From positions 16,802 through 80,801 of the forward strand of contig NW_013546936.1 in NCBI RefSeq assembly GCF_000711695.1: a DNA stretch of 64,000 nt, given 5' to 3'. A model generated the notes under the pieces. That model had not been told where the DNA came from. It ran no database searches and worked only from the letters and a program-made list of their open reading frames with translations. The stretch comes from Tilletiaria anomala UBC 951. Taxonomy: Eukaryota > Basidiomycota > Exobasidiomycetes > Georgefischeriales > Tilletiariaceae. This document shows, in pieces, positions 22,710 to 34,670 of the stretch; the first letter of the stretch is position 1; every line of letters starts with the position of its first letter. The translations under genes and the position numbers were made by a program.

Positions 22710-22721
22710 GGTCACGTGACC
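22710..22721. promoter_or_regulatory. CACGTG-centred 12-bp palindrome in divergent promoter
   Basis: GGTCACGTGACC, a perfect palindrome around an E-box (bHLH site of Cbf1/Pho4 type), 13 bp upstream of the GBD-protein ATG (22697) and 177 bp upstream of the divergent gene. It sits centrally in the only 200 bp separating the two starts. Confidence 0.5.
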
Positions 22722-22897
22722 ATGCCATTCGCCACCCATCGGTGGAGCTTAGAGACTCGTGGGCGCGCGTGAACACGCAACACGTCGTTTGAAACGGACT
22801 TCAAAACTTCGCAACCAATTGTGACTGATCGTTGCGGGCGTTCTATGTACAAGTCCAGCTTGCCTTACGCTGCAGCGATGAGCGCTTTCGCAGTATC

Positions 22898-23841
22898 ATG
22901 TCCGGTTTCTCGGCTGCGTCCATCGATGATCCTGCGGGGGTGAAAGCGCTGCTCGAACTTCTGCGCTCGACGCAAGACTCGACTGGCACTACTTCGAATA
23001 CCGCGCTAGCCCCCCGATACTCTGCTGGCAGTTCCAACAGCGCTCGTTCATATGCTGGGCACGCATATAGTAGCGCTTTTGAGCCACATGGATACCATGT
23101 AAGCTGCAGTAGCAGCTCAGATGTGCGAGGAAAGCCCCTGAGCTTTCAAGGGCTCGGCGACGACCGCGAAGAGGACGGCTATGTGCCAAAAGGGGGAAAG
23201 AGCAGGGCAAGTGCATTTAGTCCCGCTGACCAGATCGCACAAGCTACGCAAGCTCGATCCTCTCTGCCCCAACATGCGCCGACTTCAGGATCGATCTTGA
23301 GCAGAGCTCCCGTAGCATCGGTTCCGGAACCGAAACAGATCCCCACGAGCAATGTTACAGGCACGCAAGCCAACCCCTCCCTTCGAGGCGGTCCGGCTCC
23401 TACGCCAGTCAAAGATTTACGCAACCTCACATTCGCTCAAGCCCTCCCGACTTTGACACGTTTGGCACAGGACGAGACGTTCCTTGCCGCTCTTTTGCAG
23501 CTTAAACGGGACCAAGATGCTCTGGAGGATGAACTCCTCGCTGGAAGGCTGAAGCTTACGGGGGAACGTGGCGAACACTTGCGAGGTCCAGGGTGAGTAG
23601 TTGCTATGCTCGACCTGAACGATTCTTCTAACGAGAGTGACCTTTCCTCAGTTCTGCGCTGGTCCAGGCGAATGCTGCTGCATACGATCGCAAGATCCTA
23701 AAGCGTTGGGACGAACTGAGGAGCAGTCAGCAGAAGCATCTGCAAGAATTAGGCGTGCCTTGCTTCTTTTGTTCGACACACAAAGCAGATATTGCCAGAC
23801 AGGAGCGCGTCATGCAGCTTCTCGGCGGCCTGCTCGAGTAA
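22898..23841 (+). CDS. Conserved-looking protein of unknown function, 294 aa
   Basis: Exons 22898-23592 and 23652-23841 joined over a 59-nt intron; 885 nt, 294 aa. First ATG of the frame at 22898 (MSGFSAASIDDPAG). Residues 25-170 are Ser/Ala/Pro-rich. The C-terminal 100 residues look folded: LTFAQALPTLTRLAQDETFL, LLQLKRDQDALEDELL, then across the intron AAYDRKILKRWDELRSSQQK, LQELGVPCFFC and RQERVMQLLGGLLE. This helical tail, rich in charged heptads, suggests a coiled-coil subunit of a complex. I do not recognise the family. It shares a 200-bp divergent promoter with the GBD gene. Confidence 0.7.
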
Positions 23842-24809
23842 ATTCCGCTCAGCTTCCACCCAGTTAAATTACGGCCTCCTTGTATCTGTCGGATACATTT
23901 TGAGTCTTGCGAAAAGCCTGCCACAAAAGAAGTTGATCTCCTTATTCTTGTCTCCGCCGCAATGGGATGCGCACTTCTGGAAAGCTCGCAAGCTCGCCTC
24001 TCTTCGGAGGTTCTCTCTCTGAGACCCCGGATCTGCTTGTCTACGTACAGAGTGGAACGCTTTCATCGGCCCTTCACATGCTTGAGCGAGTAAGGTCCTC
24101 TACGGCTCCTGTACTGTGCCTATCGTTCCGAATAGGGTGTGACACTCGTGTTTCTGATGATTGCTTGTATTACATGGAAAGAAAGTGCATATACCAGCAG
24201 CAGGGTAACGGTCCTTGTAGCTCTGGCATCAGTCGTAACCGTTGCACTCCCACTGCCTTCGATTGCGCCTTCACGTTGATTGTGCCAAGCATAAGCGTCT
24301 TTGATTGCTCACTCGCCGAGATCGTCGCATCTGGGTCTGCTTACAAGGAGCGATCGATGCATAGACTCCCCGCCATGCTGCATACACTGGAACCTGACCC
24401 GCATGCCGCACCCTAGGCGCAGATTACCGCGCAAGGAAGCTTCCAGGGTGTGTGGATGACTCCTTCCATAGGTCAGAAGGCATCTTTTTTACGAACGGGT
24501 GGGTGGTTAGAATTTCAATTAAGAGTTTCGAGGTGGCAAACCAGCGGTCGGTGGAAGGGTGGGAAGGCAAAAATCTACAGTGCAATTAAGATGAAAGGAC
24601 CTCCGTTACAAGACCATACGGCCAGGGGTATGTGAAGTCAGCATGTAAGAACCGGCTGTGATGTGTGATCCTCGGGTGACGCGATAGATATCCGTCCCAC
24701 GAGTTGAGAAAGGGAGATGCTTGAGGCAGAGTAGAGTACAGGTGGGAGGCGAAGGTCGAGCAGGGAATAATTCAGTAGAGACGTATGCGGTGGCGCGTGT
24801 CGATTGACT
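23842..24809. other. Convergent intergenic region
   Basis: 968 bp between two converging genes. The 150-codon ORF at 23967-24416 has Cys/Ser-rich, unstructured content and no motif; I do not support it as a gene. Confidence 0.6.
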
Positions 24810-27800
24810 CTACTTTCCCGTGCTGGACCAGGTGTCAAAGTCGCTGGTTCCGGCGACCGTGGTAGGAGGGGTGGAAGTGTATTGTGAAGCAGGTGCATCG
24901 CTTGGCGACGTAGGAGCCGATGACTTGCTGGCCGCTTGCTGTCCGCCATCCGACTCGCTGCCGGACTCGACTGTGCGACCTTTGCCCTTGTCAAAAGGAG
25001 CACGACCATTGGAACGGGCAATGGGGTTGAAGTTATTGCCGAGCGAGTCCTTTGAATCAGCGGGAGACATGGCCATGCCGCTCTTGGGTGTGTTGGCAAG
25101 CTCCTTCCAGGCGTTCTCAGGCTCCTTCTGTCGTGGAGGCGACTTGACGGACGGGGGAACCGCGGAGCGACCGATCGAACCAACCTCCAAAGCGGTACCG
25201 GTACGCCGTGCGTTCTTCGGCGGCAGACCATCTCTTCCCTTTTGCCCCGATATGGACTCGACCGCGTCGTACTTGGCCTCTGCCTTGTCGCCAGCGACAG
25301 AGCCAGATGCATGGCCAATGCTGGAGGCACTGCCATCGCGCAGTGGGGTGCTGCTGTATTCGTAGCGACTGCTGATGGAGGAGGATGACCCGCGGCGACG
25401 AGCGCCACGCTCGTTCATACTGGACCTCCTGCCTTCCAGGTTAGAAAGCGTGCTTTCGAGCTGCTGCTGGATCTTGCTGATCTGGCTCGTGACGACCGAT
25501 GTGCGTTGTTGAATTTCTGGAAAGCGCAATGTGTGGGAAGATATGAGCATCCAGCTCTCCTCCATGCGCGCTCGATGTCGCATGAAAAGCACGTACCATA
25601 ATTCATCTGGTCATCAGGGAAGTGATTCTGCGCGGATCGAGTCTCGTCCTTGATATTGTCCGTGCTACGAATTCGGTGTATGCTTGTCTTGTGAACTGCA
25701 TCGCTACTAGCGTGACTGTGGGCCGAGGAGAGACTGGAGAACTTGCCGCCATGCATGGCCAGACGCTGCTCGGCGAGTGCACGGCTCTTTGCGATATAGT
25801 CGGCCGATTGCGAGGGGCTCAGGTTGGAGCCGTGGGTCATGGCGCTGCCGGACGGACTGCTGGAGCGCGAGTTGCTTTCGGAGAGCAGCGAGAAGCGCGA
25901 GAGGAAGGCGAGGTCCTCGCCGGTGCCCGCAAGGACGTTGCGGATCTCGTCCATCATACTCTCCCTCTCTGCCTCGAGCGACTCCATGGCGGTCTGCATG
26001 CGCGCGAGGTCTGCCTTGGCCTTTTCGCGAGCCGCCTCGGTCTCTGCACAACCGGACGAAAAACAGGGCAAGAGCAAGATCAGCGTCAGAACGAAGGAGA
26101 GAGCGAATTTGCGCGGACGCACCCTTGAGTTGGATCTGGAGCTGGACCTGCTCCATGTCCCTCTGGGCGAGCGTGCTACTAAGACGGCGAGACTCTCTTC
26201 TTTCGCGGTCGACCTTTATGCGAAGGTCGGTGGCCTCCTTGGTCAGGCGGTCGACGAGCTGCTGGATCTTCTCGAACTGCATCTTCCACATGTCGCTCTC
26301 GCTCAAGAGGAAAGCGAGGCGCTTGTTGAGGCGGCCAATCTTATTCTCGAGGCCGTCGCGCGCGTCGACGAAGGTGCTGGCACGTCTGCGGAGCGCGAGA
26401 ATCGTGTCGAGCTCCGCCTGCGATTGGAGGCGGTGCTTGACGGCGGAGCGCTTGAGAACCTTCTGCATGAAGCTCGAGCGCGACGTCTCCTGGAGCGCCT
26501 TATCGAAAGCGCTGACGATGGTACCCTGGTCCCACCAGATGGGCGGGTCGAGCCGGTCGTACGGGCTTTGCGTGGTGCGCGAAGAGATGTTGCTCAGCGG
26601 GCGGAAGCGCCCGCCGGGGTAGGCCTCGATGAATTCGCGCGGGGGCATGTACTCTGGCGCGAGGGAGCCAAAGACGCCCTGGAGGCGCTTGCGCCTGCGC
26701 TCGCGAAGGCCCTTGGTAGACGGCACGCCAGGCGGCGGGTTGGGGCAGTTGACGAAGTTGATGTCGAGGTCAACGACGCAGACCTGCTTGGCGGGGCGGA
26801 CGATGCTGCGGAGCTCAGTGTTGATCGCAATGATCCACGAGCCGGGGTCCTCGAGGTAGATCTTGACGTCGCGCGCGTGACAGATCTGGTTGGAGACGCC
26901 CTTCCACCCGCGCAGCTCGACGAGGTACTTGATCGTCTCGACGGCAACGCCCAGCAGGGCCGGATGGCGCGAATAAAAGAGGACGCGGCCGGTGGGCACG
27001 AGCGCGTGCTCACAGATGGTGAGGATGTTGTCAACGGAGAGCGTCTTGAACAGTGGCCACATGGCAAAGTCGATCCCGATGAGGCCGCGCCCCCACTCGA
27101 GCGCGCCGGGAAAGGTGCAGACAAAGTCCACGTCCTCGTCCGGCGATTGGATATTGAATGTCTCACCGATGCGCGGCGCTGGGTGACGCAGGATAGCCGA
27201 CATGGTCTGGTTGTGCTTCTCGATGTTGCGGCTGTAGCGCCCCCACGCGGCGGTGTCGAGGTCACGGAGCAAGTTGTAAATCGGGAAGCGCGAGACGATG
27301 CAGATCGCGTACGGCATGAAGAACGCATTGTTGGCTGGCAACAGACTGAACCCTTCGCCGGTCGGATCGTCCTCGTTGGCGGAATAGTCCTCCGACTCGG
27401 CGCCGCAGAAGCCACCGCGCTGCTGCTTCTGCTGTTTGGCGGCGCTGCTGTTGCGCTTGCTCGCAGGTTCGCTGATGGCGCTTCCGTTGCGCTGCCTGAG
27501 CGCGCGCTGGAGCTCTCGCTTGATGGCGCGCGTGCGCTTTTCGTCTGCGGCGCTCCAGACGGTGAGGACGACGCCGTAGAACGTGGCCGATGATGTGCTG
27601 TCGTCGTCACCGCCGCCCGGTCCAGCGCAACCGCTGCTGTAGCTGTAGCCGCCGCGGTGGAGGCCAAGGCCGCTGCCACCCTTGAAGCCCTCGCCGACGC
27701 CGTTGCTGCTGGAGCCGGTCTTGTTCTGCACCGAGACACCGAGGACGCTGCCGTTGGCGCCGGGCGCGCCGGCGGACGGACCGGTGCGGATGGTGGGCAC

Positions 27801-29440
27801 GCTGAAGCTGAACGTGTGTGTGGTCGACATGGGCGGGTAGCTGGCGTGTCCAGAGATGATCTCGATTTCGCGGGTGAAGGAGAGCTTGAGCGCTTTGGAG
27901 AGCACGCGCGCCGTCTCGGCCTTTTCGATGCCGCCCATGCCGTCGGCCATCTCAAGGAACTTGGGGTTGACCGGCTTGTTGCTGCGGCCATTTGCGTCGT
28001 GTTGGTGTTGCTGCGACCTTTTGTCGCCCGCGCCACCACGGGAGCTGCCGGGTCGACTGCTGCTACTGCTACTACTGCTGCTGCTATTGGTGTTGATGTT
28101 ATGGCCCCCAGCCTCATCGGACGCGAGCACCTCTGACGGCGACGGGCAGATGGAGCAACCGAGCACCTCGGGCCGCCAGAAGCGGCCGACGGCGCCGTCA
28201 ACGTGGTGGACACCGTTGACGCAGTCTTCCTCTGCGAGCGTCCAAACGGACGGGTCCTTCGGGAGGCCGAAGACGGCATAGAGCTGCGCGATCGTGTTGC
28301 CGTCGCCCCTGCCGGCACTGTTGTGACCGCCGCCACTGATGACGGTGGAGCGATTGTTGTGGGAGAGCTGTTGCACGCCGGCACTGCTGTTAGTGCTGGA
28401 GATGCCTTTAGTGCTGGCAATACCATTGGTATGGCCGGCGCGCTGGCTGAGCGAGCTGATGGAGAGCCTCTTGCGCCGCTTGCCGCTTGCCGTGTCGCTC
28501 GGCGCGCCGGAGCGCATCGAGCCGGTTTGCTGCTGCTGCTGCAGTTGGCAGTTGTTGAGCGACTGCTGTGCCTCGGACAGCTGGCGCAGGACGCTCTCGG
28601 ACAGCATGGGCGGCACTGCGTCCGACTCGCGTTGGTCTGTTGCGGCCGCACCGGCACCGCCGTTTACGCGCGCGGCCTTGCCACGCGCTGCGTCCGAGTC
28701 ACTGGCAGGGGCGACGAACTCGCTCTCGTTGTACTGAGGCGCAGGCCTGCGCAGGGAGCCGGTTGAGCTGGGGCGCGAGGTGCGGAGGCTGAGGCTCGGC
28801 GCAGGCTGGCCCGCCGCGCCGCTGCTGGCACCGTCTTCGACTTCCGATGAGCGGCGCGAGGCACGCGACGACGGCGCGACAGGCGGCAGGGCCTTGTTGC
28901 GGTTGACACCGCCGCCTCCCGCGACGCGAACGCTGCCGCTCAAGCTCAGCCTGTTGGAGGGGTCGCTGCCGTGGGCTGAGTGGAGGCTAAGCTGGGACTG
29001 CGAGTGGTGCCATTGGGAAAGGTGGGCGGGCACGCCGGGTACGGGCGGCGGGGCTCCCGCTGCGTCGCCGCTGCCGTCGTGGTACAAGTAGTGCTGCTGT
29101 GCATGATCGCTATGCAGAGAGGGCTGCGAGGGCTGTATACAAGCGCGGCGAAAAAGGGGTATGTGTATGTTAGCTTAAAGACTCAACGCGGGAAGCCCGA
29201 AACAGGGCGCCCAGGGGGAGGGGAATCAAGTGGATGCCAGCGGGAGGGAGCCAGGATGTCACTTGCTCTGATACACTCGGCTGCACTCACATTCTTACCC
29301 AGCTTTCTCCGCAGGTTCTCGCTGCTCTTGCGGCCGGCGGAGCGGAGCAGGCCGGAGAACTTGCTGGAGGTTGTCGGCCTAGTTGGACCCGCTGCCGCTG
29401 CGCCGCCCGCGGCGGCGGCACCGTTGCTCCAGCTGCCCAT
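24810..29440 (-). CDS. DENN (AEX-3) domain protein, probable Rab GEF
   Basis: Exons 29440-29291, 29123-26123, 26043-25597, 25516-24810; 4305 nt, 1434 aa. Start: the long open frame begins at a non-ATG codon (29087), but an upstream exon MGSWSN..KFSGLLRSAGRKSSENLRRKLGKN splices in phase (GTGAGT donor at 29290, acceptor CGCAG at 29124) and supplies the ATG. Low-complexity N-terminus, then uDENN-like AQLYAVFGLPKDPSVW (about 330), FMPYAICIVSRFPIYNLL (about 655), cDENN core FVCTFPGALEWGRGLIGID, LSVDNILTICEHALVPTGRV, LFYSRHPALLGVAVETI, and dDENN-like residues through VVDLDINFVNCPNPP. A long coiled coil follows (about 980-1190), then a disordered tail. DENN proteins activate Rab GTPases in membrane traffic. 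Confidence 0.88.
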
Positions 29441-31125
29441 CGTGTGCTATGATGACGGCTCCAGGGTGGGCGGTGGAGGTCGCACTGACGGGAGTGTCTG
29501 CGCGCGCTCGGGCTCGGGCAGGGATAAGGGGGAGGAGAATGAGGTGTAAGGAGGGGATGATATGTTCAGACTTCTGTATTCTGCATAGAACGAGGTGCCG
29601 CCGTCTCCCCTCGCACGCATGTTCGCGCTAATTTCTGTCGATGTTGATGTAAGAAGAGGTACGCGTGCATGTATGAATGATAGATGGGAAACGGACATAC
29701 CAATCGATCGCAAGCAGAAGGACACCAGGGGAGTCCCATTTTCCAGCTCGTGTGACACACCTCCGCGCCCTTTTTCTCGTTTGTACTGTGATGTGGCAGG
29801 TTGTGCAAGTCGTCCAGTCCTCGCAAGCCACAACCCAGCTCAGGCCAGGGCCCGGGTGAGGAAGCGAGTTGGACTGTTCGCCTGCCTCTCTGCCCCGTGG
29901 TGGGGAGACGTGTCTTCCCAGTACCACCTAGTCTTTGTACAGAACTCTGCGAAAGGACGAATCGAGGGAATTCAAATCCATCGAAGTCCGAACTCCCTCT
30001 GATACTTGCACAAGGGGAGCCGCTGACACACATACATACATACGCACATATGCACAGTATAACATCATATTTCATCGCGTCTCGTATGGTGCGTGCATGC
30101 AGTCCAGATATGGTACACAGGCAGCGAAAATAAAGAATTTTTACACGGGCGTGCCGCCGCGGTGTGACTGACAGACGAGCGAGAGTCCAAACGCACCGCC
30201 CCCCTTCCCGTTTGTCACGTCGTTCACCTCTCTCTCGCACGATAGCCTTTTTTCTTTTTTTCTTTTTAAAAAAAATCACTAGTACAACCTGAATCTGTCA
30301 GGCTCTCTTCCGGTGCACACCCGTTCACCACGCAAGCCAGTGATGACACGCTCGCGTCTCTCGTTATGCACAAGTAGAGTCAGTCCGTGGGAGGGGAGAC
30401 GGCATCGCCAGCAAGCGCCATCTATACTCACCAGCAGCAACCCCCTTACATGCCAATTTCCAGGACGTCACCCATCGGCAGTCGGGCAGCAGGAGAAACA
30501 TATTGCTGCGGTAGTCGCCCCCCGGGCCCTGCTTGTCTGCAAGCCTGCTACATGCTCTCCAAAAAGCACGCTGACCAGCATCTACTCTGCTACCCTCTCT
30601 GACATTCGCTCGGATCTGACGCGCTTAAAGGGTGGACCGGATAGATGTACTCGTACGCGCTGGTGAGGGCTGCTCTCAAGCTCTTGCTTTGCTTGGGCGG
30701 CCTCGCTGATGAATGGACAGGTGGACTGCCTGTGCCGAGCCCGCGTTGTCGCCCCGGTGAGCGAGCTCCCCTCCGGCACACGGTCGCCTGCCCTGAGCGA
30801 CCTATCCATCGAATGCCTCCTCTTGTATGTAGACATGCACTTAGATTACGATCGATTCTACTGGCACCTCCCGGACAGGCTACATATAAGGAGAGAAGCA
30901 TTCTTTCTTTTCCCCTCCTTTTTCGGTTCTTTCTCATCGATTCTTTTCGGCCGAGAATGCGTACAGAGTCTGTGGTTCCGCTGCGGTTCGCCCAATTTTT
31001 TGCCCTGCAGGTGCAGCCAGAAAGAACATCAGCCATCCGATACAAGCGTGTACTTGCGTTCACACCTCGACGACAGTGGCACAGGAGATAGCACAACAGC
31101 CCGACTGACGGCGAAGAGAGCAGAC
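29441..31125. other. Divergent promoter region DENN gene / MPP10
   Basis: 1.69 kb between the two start codons. It contains CATA-type repeats near 30028-30043 and a T-rich/A-rich tract at 30248-30276. ORFs such as 29566-30279 (minus) and 30709-31125 (plus) show no family motif; the latter merely reads into MPP10 exon 1. Confidence 0.6.
30248..30276. repeat. Homopolymeric T/A tract
   Basis: T-runs broken by single C, followed directly by eight A residues; typical nucleosome-depleting poly(dA:dT) element in a divergent promoter. Confidence 0.6.
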
Positions 31126-34100
31126 ATGACGGTGCTTGAGGCTGGCACAAGCGCGTCTGTGATTGGCGCGCCGGATCCAAATTGCAGCATCGACGGTATT
31201 ATGCCCTCTTGCGGCACGCAACAAATTTCTTCGGCATCATTGCTCCCCGCGTCCGTCCAGGAGTTCACTCGCAGAACGGCACTGCACCCAGAAGACTATG
31301 CTGGCCTCCTCTCCCGAATTGGTGGTCCCTCTCCCAGCGCCGCTGAGAACGAGCGCATGCAAACGCAAGAACCGCTGAAGAGCAGTGCGAAGGCCGCAGT
31401 CAAATGGTTCTTTGACCAAGGTGCGTCTGCTCTCCCCTCCTTTCAAGTCCCTTCTTGCTTGTTGACGTTTGTCTTCTGATACCAGGCACCGGATCGGAGG
31501 CTGCATCGCTCGAGCCGATCCGCGCCTTTCTACAAGCCACGAAACCCGACTTTGACCGGATAAGCAAGCGTGTCACACGAGCCTCTGCCGACAGCCACAC
31601 CAATGGAAAGAAGCGCAAGCGCGATGCCTCTGACGGCGCTGGATCAGTTGTCAACGGCGCGGACCCATACTCATTCTACGAAGCCACTCCGCTGACGGAG
31701 CTCTACCTTCCACCTGCACCTTCCGCCCCGGCTGCCGGAGATGCAGCGCAACGCGAGCAGCGCGATCGCTTGGAGGCGCTGCAGATTTGGGAGCAGCTCG
31801 AGCTACGCCATGCCAAGATCGCCAAAGTCTGCGACGTCATCATCAGCGAGGCTAATTTCGACGATGATGAGAACGAGGATGACGATGGCGATGGGGCAGG
31901 CGAGAGTGATCGTCTGCGCGCGGCCCGTGACGGCCAAGATGAGGATATGGGGGACGGAAGCAACGAGGACGACGACGAGCCGACGGAGGAAGAGCTTGCG
32001 CAGCTCGATGGCCTCACGGATGCCGAGCTAAGGGCGATTGGCTTCAAGCCCAAGGAATTCCGGAAGCTGCGCGCCGCACAGCGCAGTCGTCAAGGCGGTG
32101 GTGTGTCCGTAAATGAAATGATGGAAGGACAAGATGACGATGACGAAGATGAGGAGGATGACGACGCAGATGCCTTCTCAGTTTCTGAAGATGAGGAATA
32201 CAGCGACGACGAGCCCGACGAGGAGGGCTTCCCTGGCGCTTCGGACCTGAGCGACGAGGAGGAAGCGTCGCGGATCATCATTGAGCCACTCAAGACCGAA
32301 GAGGAGCAGTTGAAAAAGAAGAACCTTCTTGCGTCATCGCTGCTAGGGCTGGAATACGATGATGATGACGAAGTCGAAGACGATGGCGAGGAGGAGGACA
32401 TTCAGGAGCAAGGAGGGGATGCAGGCGACACCAGCCGACCCACCCCACAGGCATCTCTCTTGGACCGTCTCGACGAGGACGCATCATCGCCCTCGCACGA
32501 CGGCGGCCAAGCAGCAGGTGCAGGAAAGAAGCGTCATCCCGTCCTCGACGACGACTTTTTCTCCATCGACGACTTTAACCGACAGACGCTCTCGAACGAA
32601 TTCGGCACTGGGGCCTCCAGCCAGCAGGGCAGCGGCGCAAGCGCAAGTGGACGGCCAAAGGCCAGAGACGGCGAAGTCGACAATGACTTTGATTTTTTCC
32701 AAGGTGCGCGAAGCGGAGTGTGCCCAGCGCCGTGTTCAGGCTAATGCTGACCTAATACTCTCGTCCTCTTTGACGCACCGCTACAGACATCGGCGCATTG
32801 GCTGACGACGAGCTTGCAGACGAAGATGCGAGCGATGGTGCTGCTGATATTACCTATGACCAGTTCTTTGCGCCTCCCAAGGGCAGCGCATGTGCTGCCT
32901 CGTCCGCCGCCATGGCCGACAAAAGGAAAGGAAAGGCAAAAGCCAGAGAACCGCTATCGACAGCAGGCGGTTCAACGCGCGAAGGCGACGCGCTGCCCTC
33001 GTCTTCCTCGCGCAGGATCCGCTTCCACGACCAAGTTCAGATTCGGCATATCAAAAAGGCTCGCAGCGCACGCGACCCCGACGATGGGAACGTCTTTGAC
33101 CTTCTCAAGAAGCGCCTTGGTCAAGAAGACGAGGAGCGAGAAGAAGAAGAGGAAGAGGACAGTAGCGATTCCTTTGAGGGATTGAGTGAGCAAGAGTCTG
33201 GTGAGGAGGAAGAGGGCTCCGAGGAGAGCCAAGGAGACAGATCAGAAGACGAAGATGAGGAAATGAGCAGTCTCGCGGACATCGAAGACGAAGAGGAGGT
33301 GGAGTCACAAGCATCAACCGAGGATCCAGAATCTTTCACTGCGCGACGTGTCGCCCACGACCTCTTCGCAGACGACGACGAAAACAAGCAAGACGCGGAG
33401 GCCACATCAATGTCGACCTATGAGCGGCGACAGGCAGCTCTCGCCGCCGAGATTGCAGAGCTCGAGCGTGAGAACGTCGACAAGAAAGATTGGACATTGA
33501 TCGGCGAGGCCGGCTCGCGCGCGCGTCCTGTCGACAGCCTCCTCCAGGAGGATCTTGAGTTTGAGCATACGGCCAAGGTCAAGCCGCAAGTCACCGAAGA
33601 GATGACGTCTTCGCTGGAGGATCTCATTAAACGCCGCATCCTCGAGAACAACTTTGACGACGTGCAGAAGCGTGTTCAGCTCTCTGCGACACCTTTCTTG
33701 CCTTCCAAGCTGCTGGAGTTGTCCGATTCAAAGAACTCAAAGAGCTTGGCAGACCTTTACGAAGATGAATACAACGAAGCAAAAGGCCAAGCGGAGGGTG
33801 CACCAAAGCGACAGTCCGAGTCAGACGCCAAGCTCGAAAAGGAGCATCGAGAGATCGAAGGCCTGTTCAACGACGTGTTCAACAAGCTCGATGCGCTCAG
33901 CAATGCACACTTTACGCCGAAAGCGGTGAGCGACCTCATTCCTGTTCGTAACCACAGCGTGCAGCTGATCCTTGTTTGTCCTCCCTATCAAACAGCCCAA
34001 AGCTACGATCCAGAATCTGTCGAATGTTGCCGCCATGTCAATGGAATCTGGTATACCTTCCTCGGCCAACGGCGCGTCCATGCTCGCTCCTGAGGAGGTG

Positions 34101-34535
34101 TACGATCCACAAGCTGGCGGGCGTATCAGCGCGTCCTTCGCAGGTGCCAAAGAGGAGATGACGCCAGCGGAAAAGCAAAAAGCGCACAGCCGCATTCGCA
34201 AGCAGAAGAAGAAGCGCAACGAGCGCATCGAGCGTACCAGACAGGAGATTGAAGCGGCACGCCAGAACGCAGGTATGCGGCCTAAGCTGCCCAAGGGCAA
34301 GGGCGGCGACAGGCAGGAGAAGGCCGATGCGCTCAAGAAGTTGATCGGCAACAAGGTCAGTGCGCTCCAGGACGTGTGCATGAATTTGGTCCACCGATTG
34401 ATTGATTTTTCTCTACAGGGCGTCAGCGTCGTGGGCAAAGATGGCAAGCGCACAGCACAGCAGGCAATCCGTGGCCAAGTGAAAGATCAAGGCGCACCCA
34501 GCGCAGCTGCCAGCGGAAGCACGCTGAAGTTGTAA
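31126..34535 (+). CDS. MPP10: U3 small nucleolar RNP component MPP10
   Basis: Nucleolar U3 snoRNP/SSU processome protein needed for 18S rRNA maturation; partner of Imp3/Imp4. Exons 31126-31420, 31486-32703, 32787-33925, 33996-34355, 34419-34535; 3129 nt, 1042 aa. Seen: AAVKWFFDQGTGSEA, FYEATPLTELYLP, several long Asp/Glu tracts, HPVLDDDFFSIDDFNRQT, ITYDQFFAPP, RIRFHDQVQIR, TYERRQAALAAEIAELERE, DWTLIGEAGSRARPVDSLLQ, LEFEH, EDLIKRRILENNFDDVQKR (the Imp4/Imp3-binding Mpp10 signature), EVYDP and a basic C-terminal coiled coil with KQKAHSRIRKQKKKRN. Start at 31126 is the ATG opening exon 1. Converges on RDH54 with 135 bp between stops. Confidence 0.95.
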
Positions 34536-34670
34536 TTAGAGAGCTCCTCAAGTGCATGCTGCATTATGATCGATTCTTTGCGCTTTCTATTATGAGCTTA
34601 TGACTTGTTGAATGACTACGAAATGTGTCTATGCTTGCAACCATGCTAATTTCCCCGGATGGGGTTCTAC

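Noticed and set aside
25824-28657. Long ORFs of 589 codons (plus) and 687 codons (minus, alternative frame)
   Set aside because: Both overlap the DENN-domain frame, which carries the recognisable motifs and in-phase introns; these are shadows with biased Arg/Ala or Ser/Arg content.
29066-29087. Start of the DENN protein at 29087
   Set aside because: The codon there is TTG; an upstream in-phase exon supplies an ATG.
30709-31125. N-terminal extension of MPP10 upstream of 31126
   Set aside because: The frame is open but has no MPP10-like content, and the ATG at 31126 gives a normal-length protein.
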